Source of the DNA: Sphaerisporangium fuscum
GTDB lineage: Bacteria > Actinomycetota > Actinomycetes > Streptosporangiales > Streptosporangiaceae
Assembly: GCF_018531465.1 (NCBI RefSeq)
Contig: NZ_JAHDTF010000028.1
Span: 1-64,000, forward strand
Reading direction: 5' to 3'
DNA: 64,000 bases
The notes below the pieces were generated by a model, which was not told the DNA's origin, did no database searches, and saw nothing but the letters and a program-made list of their open reading frames with translations. How positions within the stretch are numbered: position 1 is the stretch's first letter; every line of letters starts with the position of its first letter. The translations under genes and the position numbers were made by a program. Positions 33,747-42,500 of this stretch are shown here, piece by piece.

Positions 33747-36700
33747 ATGAGAGCCTTCTTGATGGCCGCGTTGGTCCTGGTGGTGGCGGCGGTGCCCGCC
33801 GAGGCCGCGGCGCGGGTCACCGATCTGCGGGTCACCGATCTCGAGACCGAACACGCCTCCGCGCCGATGGCGGTCGCCGAGGCCAGGCCCAGGCTGGGCT
33901 GGCTGCTTCGCGCGGGCGGCCGAGGGCAGCGGCAGACCGCCTACCGCATCACCGTCGACGACCAGGACGGCGACCGGGTCTGGGACTCGGGCGAGGTCAG
34001 GGACGCGCGCTCCTACGACGTGCGCTACGCCGGCCCCGCCCTGCGTCCCGCCCGCAGGTACACCTGGCGGGTGAAGGTGGCCGACGCCAGGGGCGTATGG
34101 TCCGGCTGGAGCGAGCAGGCCTCGTTCGAGACCGCGCCGGCGGCGGGCGGCTGGACGGGGACCTGGATCGGCGCGCCCGCCGGCGACGCCCCGAGGCCCG
34201 ACCTGACCGGCGCCGACTGGATCTGGTACCCCGAGGGCGACCCCGCCTCCGACGCCCCGGCGGCCACGAGGTACTTCCGGGGCTCGTTCGACCTCTCGGC
34301 CGTCCCCGGCGTCGCCCGGCTGATCATGACCGCCGACGACGGCTTCACCGCCTGGGTCAACGGTGTCGAGGTCGGCTCCAGGGAGGCCTCGCCGGAGCAG
34401 GAGAACTGGCGCCGCCCGATCGTGGTGGACGTCGCCGGGAAGCTCCGTCAGGGGCGCAACACCATCGCCGTCCAAGCGGCCAACGGCAGGCCCGGCCCCG
34501 CCGGCCTCATGGGCAGGCTGGAGCTCCCCGGACGCCGGATCGACACCGGCGGCGCCTGGCGAACGGCCGACGCCGAGCCGCGGGACGACTGGAAGAGCAC
34601 GACCTACGACGACTCGGCCTGGCCGGCCGCCAAGGTGCTCGCCCCCTGGGGCGGCGGCCCCTGGGGGAAGGTCACACCCGAGCGTCCGGCCCTGCCCGAG
34701 CCGCTGCTGCGCCGCGACTTCCGCCTCCTGGGCAAGGCCGTCTCCCGGGCCCGCCTCTACGCCGCCGGCGCGGGGTACGTCGAGCTCAGCCTCAACGGCA
34801 GGCGGGTCGGCGACGAGGTGCTGGAACCCGGCTTCACCAGGTACGACAAGCGCGTCCAGTACGTGACCCGCGACGTCACCCGCCTGCTGCGCCACGGCGG
34901 CAACGTGATCGGCGCGCGGCTCGGGCGGGGCTTCTACGGGATGACCCAGCAGAACGTCTGGAACTGGAACGACACGCCCTGGACCGCCGAGCCCCGGATG
35001 CTCGCCCAGCTCGTGGTCACCTACCGCGACGGCAGCACCCAGACCGTCGCCAGCGACGGCACCTGGCGCTACTCCGAGGGCCCGGTGCGCTTCGACTCGC
35101 TGTACGGCGGCGAGACCTACGACGCCCGGCAGGAGCAGCGCGGGTGGGACGCCCCCGGGTTCGACGCGAGCTCCTGGAAGCCCGCCGGCACCCTGCGCGC
35201 CCCGGCCGGGGCGATCGTCCCCGAGGAGCAGGAGCCGATCAGGGTCGCGGCCACGCTGCGGCCGGAGTCGGTCACCCAGCCCACGCCGGGCACCTACGTC
35301 TTCAAGCTGCCCCGCAACATCGCCGGATGGGCCCGCATCCGGGTGCACGGCCCCGAGGGCGCCAAGGTCGGCCTGAAGTACGGCGAGCGGCTGAACGAGG
35401 ACGGCACCGTGCAGGCGGTCAGCGGGCACGTCAGCGGCCGTTTCCAGACCGACGAGTACATCCTCGCCGGCCGCCCCGGCACCGAGACCTGGGAGGCCCG
35501 CTACACCTACAAGGGCTTCCAGTACGTCCAGGTCACCGGCTGGCCGGGCGACGCCCCCACGGTGGACGACCTCGACGGCCGCGAGGTGCACTCCGACCTG
35601 ACCCCCGTCGGGGAGTTCCACAGCTCCAACCCGCTGTTCGACCAGGTCCGCGCCATGACGCTGCAGACCGTGCGGAACAACTGGCACGGCATCCCGACCG
35701 ACACCCCGATGTACGAGAAGAACGGCTGGACCGGTGACGCCCAGCTCATGGCCGAGATGCAGATGTCGGAGTTCGACCTGCGGCGGCTGTTCACCAAATG
35801 GATGACCGACCACCGCGACAGCCAGGGGGTCGACGGCCTCGTGCCGGCGATCGTCCCCGACAACGGCTGGGGTCTCGGCGCGGGCTGGCACGCGCCGCCG
35901 TGGCACGCGTCCTTCACCGTGATCCCGTGGCTGATGTACGAGCGGTACGGCGACCGCGACCTGCTCGCCGAGAACTACCCGGCCATGCGCACCTACCTGG
36001 ACAACTGGCTCAAGCGCTCCGACACCGGCCTGTACTCCAGCACGCTGAACGACTACCTCGCGCCGGGGTACGGCGGCAACAGCCCCGAGGACATGCGCCT
36101 GGCCGGTACCGCCTACACCTTCATGAACGCCCAGATCCTCGCCAAGGTGGCCGACACCCTGGGCCAGGGCGCCGACGCCACCCGCTACCGGGCCGCCGCC
36201 GCGAAGATGAAGGACGCGTTCAACACCGAGTTCCTGCGCGGCGACGCCTACGTCACCAGGAGCGACCCGGACTACCGGCAGACCTCGGCGCTGATCGCGC
36301 TGGCCCTCGGCCTCGCGCCGCAGGAGTCGGAGAAGGCGATCACCGACCGCCTGGTCCGCGACGTCCAGGAGCGCGGCGACCACCTGAACACCGGCGCGCT
36401 CGGCACGAAGTACCTGCTCACCGAGCTCACCGCGCGCGGCCACGGCGACCTGGCCTATCGCGTGGCGAACCAGCGCACCTACCCGAGCTGGGGCTACTGG
36501 GCCGCCAACGGGGCGACCACGTTGTGGGAGCGGTGGGACACCGGCGCCCGCTCGCGCGACCACGTCTTCCTCGGCGGCGCGATCGGCGAGTGGTTCTACG
36601 AGGACCTGGCCGGCATCCGGCCCGCGGCGCCCGGCTACGACCGCGTTCTGATCGCGCCCCGGCCGCTCGGCGATCTGACCTTCGTCGACGCCGCCACCCG

Positions 36701-36947
36701 CACCCCGCACGGCCCGGTGAAGGTGCGCTGGAAGCGGTCCGGGGGCGTCTTCCACCTCGAGGTGGACGTCCCGGTCGGTGCGGTCGCCGAGGTCCGGGTG
36801 CCCGCGGCCTCGGCGGCGGAGGTCACCGAGAGCGGCAGGGCCGCCGGCACGGCCCCGCAGACCCGGCTGCTCGGCGCCGCCGACGGCCTGGTCCGGATCG
36901 AGGTCGGCTCCGGCTCGTACGCCTTCACGGTGCGCGCCGCCGGATGA
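33747..36947 (+). CDS. Secreted GH78 alpha-L-rhamnosidase
   Basis: 1066-residue exoenzyme. ATG 33747 follows AGGAAGG; the signal ends at PAEAA. Domain order is that of large bacterial rhamnosidases: N-terminal Ig-like domain (RVTDLRVTDLETEHASAP), beta-sandwich domains with WIWYPEG and FRGSFDL, then the (alpha/alpha)6 barrel with PTDTPMYEKNGWTGDAQ, which contains the general acid region, and GATTLWERWD with the second Glu. A C-terminal beta-sandwich follows. It has no lectin. It would release rhamnose from pectin (rhamnogalacturonan) or plant glycosides. It ends 45 bp before a strong bidirectional terminator. Confidence 0.93.
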   Translation: MRAFLMAALVLVVAAVPAEAAARVTDLRVTDLETEHASAPMAVAEARPRLGWLLRAGGRGQRQTAYRITVDDQDGDRVWDSGEVRDARSYDVRYAGPALRPARRYTWRVKVADARGVWSGWSEQASFETAPAAGGWTGTWIGAPAGDAPRPDLTGADWIWYPEGDPASDAPAATRYFRGSFDLSAVPGVARLIMTADDGFTAWVNGVEVGSREASPEQENWRRPIVVDVAGKLRQGRNTIAVQAANGRPGPAGLMGRLELPGRRIDTGGAWRTADAEPRDDWKSTTYDDSAWPAAKVLAPWGGGPWGKVTPERPALPEPLLRRDFRLLGKAVSRARLYAAGAGYVELSLNGRRVGDEVLEPGFTRYDKRVQYVTRDVTRLLRHGGNVIGARLGRGFYGMTQQNVWNWNDTPWTAEPRMLAQLVVTYRDGSTQTVASDGTWRYSEGPVRFDSLYGGETYDARQEQRGWDAPGFDASSWKPAGTLRAPAGAIVPEEQEPIRVAATLRPESVTQPTPGTYVFKLPRNIAGWARIRVHGPEGAKVGLKYGERLNEDGTVQAVSGHVSGRFQTDEYILAGRPGTETWEARYTYKGFQYVQVTGWPGDAPTVDDLDGREVHSDLTPVGEFHSSNPLFDQVRAMTLQTVRNNWHGIPTDTPMYEKNGWTGDAQLMAEMQMSEFDLRRLFTKWMTDHRDSQGVDGLVPAIVPDNGWGLGAGWHAPPWHASFTVIPWLMYERYGDRDLLAENYPAMRTYLDNWLKRSDTGLYSSTLNDYLAPGYGGNSPEDMRLAGTAYTFMNAQILAKVADTLGQGADATRYRAAAAKMKDAFNTEFLRGDAYVTRSDPDYRQTSALIALALGLAPQESEKAITDRLVRDVQERGDHLNTGALGTKYLLTELTARGHGDLAYRVANQRTYPSWGYWAANGATTLWERWDTGARSRDHVFLGGAIGEWFYEDLAGIRPAAPGYDRVLIAPRPLGDLTFVDAATRTPHGPVKVRWKRSGGVFHLEVDVPVGAVAEVRVPAASAAEVTESGRAAGTAPQTRLLGAADGLVRIEVGSGSYAFTVRAAG

Positions 36948-36991
36948 GCAGGACCTTCACGGTGCCCGCCCTCAGGTGAGCGGGACCTGAC

Positions 36992-37025
36992 GCCCCCCTC
37001 GCGACGGCCGGGCCGCGAGGGGGGC
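36992..37025. terminator. Bidirectional hairpin terminator
   Basis: GCCCCCCTCGCG (36992-37003) and CGCGAGGGGGGC (37014-37025) form a perfect 12-bp stem between the convergent GH78 gene and the arabinose-transporter operon. Confidence 0.65.
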
Positions 37026-37094
37026 CGGTGTTCGGCTCGTCCGTCGCGGAGGGAGAGAGGACCGCACGCGGACGAGCCGGGCCAGGACGCGGCG

Positions 37095-37949
37095 CTACTT
37101 CAGGCTGCCCATGGTCAGGCCGCCTCTCCAGTAGCGCTGCAGGAGGAGGAAGGTCACCACCAGCGGCACGATCGACACCAGCGCGCCCGTGATGACCAGG
37201 TTGAACAGGTTTGTGCCGCTCTGGATCATCGCCGCGGCGTACCACGACTGCAGGCCGACCGTCAGCGGGTACAGCTGCGAGCTGCTCAGCATGACCAGCG
37301 GGAGGAAGAAGTTGTTCCAGGTGGCCACCATCGAGAACAGCAGCACCGTCACCAGGGCGGGCTTCAGCACCGGCAGCACCACCCGCGCGAAGGTGCCGAA
37401 CTCCCCGGCGCCGTCGATCCTGGACGCCTCCAGCAGCTCGTCGGGCACCGACTCCTGCACGTAGACCCGCACCAGGTAGACCCCGAACGGGTTGAGCAGG
37501 GAGGGCAGGATGACCGCCCAGACCGTGTCGATCATGTGGAGCTTGCTGAGCAGCAGGTACGTCGGGATGACCAGCGCCGTCGACGGCACCATGATCATGC
37601 CGAGCAGCGCCGCGAACAGGAACCGTCGGCCCGGGAAGCGGAACTTCGCGAAGGCGTACCCGGCGAAGGTCGCCACCGCGGTCGACCCGACGCCGCCCGC
37701 CAGGGAGTAGAGGATGGTGTTGCCGAGCCACCGCAGGTAGGCGCCGTCGCTCTGTGTGAACAGCTGCCCCAGGTTGTCGAAGATCGAGGCCGGGTGGGCG
37801 AACCACAGCACCGCGCTGCCGAACAGGTCGTCGGTGCTCTTGGTGGCGGCGACCATCAGCCACCAGAAGGGGATCAGGAAGTAGACGCACACGACCACCA
37901 TGAAGATCTTCACGGCGGCGTTGCCGCGCGGATTGACCGTGCTGCTCAC
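37095..37949 (-). CDS. ABC sugar permease, MalG type (system 3)
   Basis: 284-residue permease. GTG 37949 overlaps the stop of the partner permease (GTGA). First helix KIFMVVVCVYFLIPFWWLMV, EAA loop ELLEASRIDGAGEFGTFARVVLP, and C-terminus RYWRGGLTMGSLK. It is the last gene of the operon araA - binding protein - permease - permease. L-arabinose or arabino-oligosaccharide is the likely cargo from context. Confidence 0.92.
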   Translation of the reverse strand: MSSTVNPRGNAAVKIFMVVVCVYFLIPFWWLMVAATKSTDDLFGSAVLWFAHPASIFDNLGQLFTQSDGAYLRWLGNTILYSLAGGVGSTAVATFAGYAFAKFRFPGRRFLFAALLGMIMVPSTALVIPTYLLLSKLHMIDTVWAVILPSLLNPFGVYLVRVYVQESVPDELLEASRIDGAGEFGTFARVVLPVLKPALVTVLLFSMVATWNNFFLPLVMLSSSQLYPLTVGLQSWYAAAMIQSGTNLFNLVITGALVSIVPLVVTFLLLQRYWRGGLTMGSLK

Positions 37950-38890
37950 CGCAGGCCGCTCCTTCGTCGGGTAAGGAACAGGAAGGCGTAGGACCCGACG
38001 AAGACGACGGTGCCGAGCGCGAACGAGATCGCCGCCGAGTAGTTGAAGTCGGAGTACTGGAACGCCATGTTGTAGGCGTAGACGTTCGGGGTGAACCCGC
38101 CGCTGATCGCCGTGCCCGCGATGGGCCGCAGCACCTGCGGCTCGGTGAAGAACTGCAGGGTGCCGATGATGGTGAACACCATCGCCAGCACGAGCGCCGA
38201 GGAGATCATCGGCACCTTGACCCGCAGGGCGGTGGTCACCTGCCCCGCGCCGTCGAGGGCTGCCGCCTCGTACACCTCGCGCGGCAGGCCCTGCAGCGCG
38301 GCGTACAGCACGATCATGTTGTAGCCGGTCCACTGCCAGGTGACGACGTTGCCGAGCCCGAGCATGATCAGGTCGGTCGACAGGAGGTTCACCTTGCCGA
38401 GGCCGAGCGCCTCGGTCAGGCCCGTGACGGGGCCGAGGTTCGGGCTGAACAGAAAGCCCCACATCAACGCGCCGATCACCGCGGGCACGGCGTACGGCAT
38501 GAACAGGGTGAGGCGGAACAACTTGGCCAGCCGGCCGGTCACCGCGTCCAGGATCAGTGCCCCCAGCAGGGCGAGCCCCAGCATGATCGGGATCTGCACC
38601 AGGCCGAAGAGCAGGACGCGCAGGACGCCGCGCCGGAACTCGGGGTCGGCGAAGGCCTTGGCGTAGTTGGCGAGGCCGACGAACTGCTCGCCGGCCACCA
38701 GGGTGGTGCGTTGCAGGCTCAGCCACAGCGAGTACGCCAGAGGGGTCACCAGGAAGGCCAGCATGACCAGCACGAACGGGCTGACGAACAGCAGGCCGAT
38801 GAGTCGCTGGTTCACGAGGGGCCGCGGTCGCCGTCCCGGAGGGACGGCCGTCACGGCCGGTTCCGGTCGGGCGAGCTGAACGGAATCCAT
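37946..38890 (-). CDS. ABC sugar permease, MalF type (system 3)
   Basis: 314-residue permease. ATG 38890 follows GAGGAG. First helix LIGLLFVSPFVLVMLAFLVT, EAA loop EVYEAAALDGAGQVTTALRV, and a large periplasmic loop before the last helices. It pairs with the 37095 permease. Confidence 0.92.
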   Translation of the reverse strand: MDSVQLARPEPAVTAVPPGRRPRPLVNQRLIGLLFVSPFVLVMLAFLVTPLAYSLWLSLQRTTLVAGEQFVGLANYAKAFADPEFRRGVLRVLLFGLVQIPIMLGLALLGALILDAVTGRLAKLFRLTLFMPYAVPAVIGALMWGFLFSPNLGPVTGLTEALGLGKVNLLSTDLIMLGLGNVVTWQWTGYNMIVLYAALQGLPREVYEAAALDGAGQVTTALRVKVPMISSALVLAMVFTIIGTLQFFTEPQVLRPIAGTAISGGFTPNVYAYNMAFQYSDFNYSAAISFALGTVVFVGSYAFLFLTRRRSGLR

Positions 38891-38959
38891 CGGGGGGTTC
38901 TCCTCGTTATGAGGGCCGGGCGGGCGGCGTCATCGGCCCGCCCGGACCACTCTGACCTG

Positions 38960-40324
38960 CTAGGACGGGGACGCGGGGGAGACGGTGAAGCCCTGCTGCC
39001 TGGCGTAGTCACCGACCTTCTGCTGCAGGGTGTCGAGGGCGCCCGACCAGGTCGTCTTGCCCGCCACGGCCTGACCGAGCTGCTCGGTCAGCTGGTTGTA
39101 GGCGAAGTCCTGGAAGGGACTCCAGTCGAAGCGCGTCAGCCCGTCGGAAGCGGGGACGAAGACCTGGTTGACCTTCTGGTCGCCGAAGAAGGAGTAGGTC
39201 TTGTCCTTGAAGTAGTCCCCCTGGAGGACCTTGGTGGCCGTCGGGAACAGGAAGGCCTTGTCGATGCCGATCTTCCAGGCGGCGTCGCTGGAGGGCGTGG
39301 CGCCGGTGCCGTACAGCTCCCGCGCGACCAGCGTGGCCTCCTTGGGGTGCTTGGTCTGGTCGGTCACCGAGAAGGCCGAGCCGCCCCAGTCGCCCTGGTC
39401 GTTGCCGCCGGCCGTCCACTGCGGCAGCGGCGCGGCGCGCCACTTGCCGGAGGTCTTGGCGGCGACGCTGGACAGGTAGCCCGGGCCCCAGCCCGCGGCC
39501 AGGTAGGTCGCGTACTTGCCGGAGGTCAGGCCCGCGTAGAAGTCGGGGGTGCCGTACGCGGTGGGGTCGGCCAGCTTGGCCGACACCATGCCGCTCCAGT
39601 ACTCCATGACCTTCTTGGCGTTGGCGTCGTTCAGGGTGACGCCGACGCTGGGCAGCTTGGCGGCCGAGTAGGTGTACGGGCGCGAGCCGGCCTGCCAGAA
39701 CAGGCCCTGCAGCCAGCCGGCGGCGTCGGGGCTGGTGCCGAAGGCGGTGATGAACTTCGAGGGGTCGGCCTTCTGCAGCTTCTCGGCGGCCTGCTTGTAC
39801 TCGTCCCAGGTCTTGGGGACGGGCAGCTTGTACTTGTCGAAGATGTCCTTGCGGTAGAGCATCGCCATGGGGCCGCCGTCGACGGGGATCGCGTAGACCT
39901 TGTCCCCGTCGCTGGCCTGGTTCCAGGCCCATTCGGCGTAGGCGCCCTTGTCCTCGTTGGCGCCGTACTGCCCCATGTCGAGCAGGTGCTTGGTGATGTT
40001 GATCGTGGGCAGTTCCTGGAACTCGATCATGACGACGTCCGGGGCGCCCGTGCCGGCCTTCAGCGCGGTCTTGAGCTTGGTGTACTCGTCCTGGCCCACA
40101 CCCGCCTGGACCCAGTCGACCTGGACGTCCTTGTGGGTGGCGTTGAAGTTCTCGACCACGGACTTGAACTCGGGGTACCAGGCCCACACCTTGATGTGGA
40201 CCGGGCCCGAGGCCTTGTCCGCCGAGGCGTCGCCGGCGGAGCTGGACGGTGATCCGCCGCAGGCGGCCGACAGCAGTCCAAGAGTGAGCGCGGCGACGCC
40301 CAGGGCGCCGTTCCGGAGTTTCAT
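38960..40324 (-). CDS. ABC arabinose-type sugar-binding lipoprotein (system 3)
   Basis: 454-residue extracellular binding protein. ATG 40324 follows GAGGAAC. A lipoprotein signal ends LLSAACGGS with a Ser-rich linker. The mature domain begins VHIKVWAWYPEFKSVVENFN and has VYAIPVDGGPMAMLYRKDIF, typical of family-1 oligosaccharide binders. It lies 27 nt after araA, so arabinose or an arabino-oligosaccharide is the likely ligand (inference). Confidence 0.9.
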   Translation of the reverse strand: MKLRNGALGVAALTLGLLSAACGGSPSSSAGDASADKASGPVHIKVWAWYPEFKSVVENFNATHKDVQVDWVQAGVGQDEYTKLKTALKAGTGAPDVVMIEFQELPTINITKHLLDMGQYGANEDKGAYAEWAWNQASDGDKVYAIPVDGGPMAMLYRKDIFDKYKLPVPKTWDEYKQAAEKLQKADPSKFITAFGTSPDAAGWLQGLFWQAGSRPYTYSAAKLPSVGVTLNDANAKKVMEYWSGMVSAKLADPTAYGTPDFYAGLTSGKYATYLAAGWGPGYLSSVAAKTSGKWRAAPLPQWTAGGNDQGDWGGSAFSVTDQTKHPKEATLVARELYGTGATPSSDAAWKIGIDKAFLFPTATKVLQGDYFKDKTYSFFGDQKVNQVFVPASDGLTRFDWSPFQDFAYNQLTEQLGQAVAGKTTWSGALDTLQQKVGDYARQQGFTVSPASPS

Positions 40325-40351
40325 GCCTTGTTCCTCATCTTTCCGGGGGGA

Positions 40352-41851
40352 TCAGAGCCCCTGGGCCAGGCGGTAGTACGCCTGGTTCCAGCGGAGCTCC
40401 TTGGTGAACTGCCGCGTCGTGGTCTCCCGGTCGATCAGCAGCAGTTCGACGCCGAGCATGTCGGCGAAATCGTTGAGCTCCTCCGCGCCGACGGCCGACG
40501 ACAGCACCGTGTGGTGCGGCCCGCCCGCGATCAGCCACGACTCCACAGAGGTGCGCCAGTCGGGCATCGCCTTCCACACCGCCCGGGCGACGGGCAGGCT
40601 GGGCAGCGGCTCGAGGGGGTCGACGACCTCGATCTCGTTCGCCACCAGGCGGAAGCGGTCGCCCATGTCGGCCAGGCCCACGACCACGGCCGGCCCCGGC
40701 CGCGCGTCGAAGACCAGCCGCACCGGGTCCTCGCGGCCGCCGATGCCGAGCGGGTGGATCTCGCACGAGGGGGTGGCGGCGGCGATGGACGGGCAGACCT
40801 CCAGCATGTGGGCGCCGAGCACGAGCTCCTCGCCCGGCACCAGGTGGTAGGTGTAGTCCTCCATGAACGACGTGCCGCCCGGCAGACCGGTCGCCATGAC
40901 CTTCAGGGTGCGCAGCAGCACCGAGGTCTTCCAGTCGCCCTCGCCGCCGAAGCCGTAGCCGTCGGCCATCAGCCGCTGGACGGCCAGGCCGGGGAGCTGG
41001 CGCAGGCCGCCGAGATCCTCGAAGTTGGTGGTGAAGGCGGTGAAGCCGCCCGCCTCGAGGAAGCCGCGCAGCCCGAGCTCGATGCGCGCGCCGTACCTCA
41101 GGGAGTCGTGCCGCTCCCCGCCCGCGCGCAGCTCGGCCGCCACCTCGTAGGTGTCCTCGTACTCCTTGACCAGCTCGTCGACCTGGGCGTCGGTCACGGC
41201 GTCGACCTCGGCGACCAGGTCGTTGACGCCGTAGGTGTTGACCGAGACGCCGAAGCGCCGCTGCGCCTCCACCTTGTCGCCCTCGGTGACCGCCACGTCG
41301 CGCATGTTGTCGCCGAACCGCGCCAGGCGCATGGTGGCGGCCTCGGCCCGGCCGGCCGCCGCCCGCGCCCAGGCGCCGACGCGCTGTGCCACCACCGGGT
41401 CGCTGACGTGCCCGGCGACGGTCTTGCGCGGCACGCCGAGCCTGGACTGCACGTACCCGAACTCGCGGTCGCCGTGGGCGGCCTGGTTGAGGTTCATGAA
41501 GTCCATGTCGATGGTGTCCCACGGCAGGGCCGTGTTGGCCTGGGTGTGCAGGTGCAGCAGCGGCTTGCGCAGCGCGTCCAGGCCGCTGATCCACATCTTC
41601 GCGGGGGAGAAGGTGTGCATCCAGGCGACGACGCCGATGCAGGCGTCGTCGGCCCCGGCTTCCAGGCACACCCGCCTGATGGCATCGGCGCTGGTGAGCA
41701 CCGGCTTCCACGTGACCGTGAACGGCAGGGAGTCGTTCAGCTCGGACGCGATCCGCCGCGACTGCTCGGCGACCTGGTGCAGCGTGTCCTCGCCGTACAG
41801 CCCCTGGCTCCCGGTGAGGAACCAGATCTCGCGCTCGTCACGCGGCTTCAT
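40352..41851 (-). CDS. araA: L-arabinose isomerase
   Basis: Converts L-arabinose to L-ribulose in the cytosol. The 499 residues match the usual family length. ATG 41851 has GGGAG about 9 nt upstream. Typical motifs: REIWFLTGSQGLYGEDTLHQV at the N-terminus, GVVAWMHTFSPAKMWI, NTYGVNDLVAEVD, and the Mn-site and active-site Glu/His residues in YGFGGEGDWKTS, SFMEDYTYHLV and CEIHPLGIGG. It is the first gene of an operon with an ABC importer and divergent from GH51. Ribulokinase and ribulose-phosphate epimerase genes (araB, araD) are not in this window. Confidence 0.97.
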   Translation of the reverse strand: MKPRDEREIWFLTGSQGLYGEDTLHQVAEQSRRIASELNDSLPFTVTWKPVLTSADAIRRVCLEAGADDACIGVVAWMHTFSPAKMWISGLDALRKPLLHLHTQANTALPWDTIDMDFMNLNQAAHGDREFGYVQSRLGVPRKTVAGHVSDPVVAQRVGAWARAAAGRAEAATMRLARFGDNMRDVAVTEGDKVEAQRRFGVSVNTYGVNDLVAEVDAVTDAQVDELVKEYEDTYEVAAELRAGGERHDSLRYGARIELGLRGFLEAGGFTAFTTNFEDLGGLRQLPGLAVQRLMADGYGFGGEGDWKTSVLLRTLKVMATGLPGGTSFMEDYTYHLVPGEELVLGAHMLEVCPSIAAATPSCEIHPLGIGGREDPVRLVFDARPGPAVVVGLADMGDRFRLVANEIEVVDPLEPLPSLPVARAVWKAMPDWRTSVESWLIAGGPHHTVLSSAVGAEELNDFADMLGVELLLIDRETTTRQFTKELRWNQAYYRLAQGL

Positions 41852-42500
41852 CGATGAACTCCCGTCCGTTGTGCTCGTGGTCGTGTGATTCCTGGCGGGT
41901 CCCGGGCGTGGCCGGGCGCCGATGCGGATCGGCGTGGCCCTCACGGAGGGCCGTAGAGGAGGTCATGTCCCATCCCAACCGGGCGTCGTTTTGTTAGCGC
42001 TCACTTTCCGGCTGCCCATACCGGTGTGCCTTTCGGTAGGGCAAGGCTAACCGGGGCGCGAGCGCACTCCTGCGCCGGATGGTCCTGCTCGGCGGCCCGG
42101 TGCCTCGGGCCGCACCGCCTGGTCGGACACCGGGACGGCTGGGGTGACGGCCGGTCCGGGGCTGGTTCGACTGTCATGGGCCCTCGCTGTCTGTCCCGTG
42201 CGGTGGATCCGAGTGTTTGCGATAACAGAACAGGGTGTCAATAGTTTCGTTTCACATTCCCGTAACCGTCGGGAAACGACTCCGTTCGAGGCGGAGACCA
42301 GCACTCCCGTGCGTGCCATGCCCGGGCCGGTCTTGACCGGAGGGGTTGGGAGCGCTAACAATCAGGCCCACCGATGAACGGCCGCGACATGCGAGCGGCC
42401 CCCGACAGCGGCGGGACGAGGAAAGGCGGGCGGCGCCGGCGGCGGCCGCGCGAGGCGCCTGCCAGGACCGCCCCACACCCCCCGGCCAGGAGGCAGGCCC
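41852..42500. promoter_or_regulatory. Divergent arabinose control region with three LacI-type boxes
   Basis: The 649-bp gap between araA and GH51 holds three 14-mers of the type TGTTAGCGCTAACA: TGTTAGCGCTCACT (41991-42004), TGTTTGCGATAACA (42214-42227) and TGGGAGCGCTAACA (42347-42360), each matching 12 of 14. The outer two face araA and GH51 respectively, suggesting coordinated repression, possibly with looping. The regulator itself is not adjacent. No gene is seen in the gap. Confidence 0.7.
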
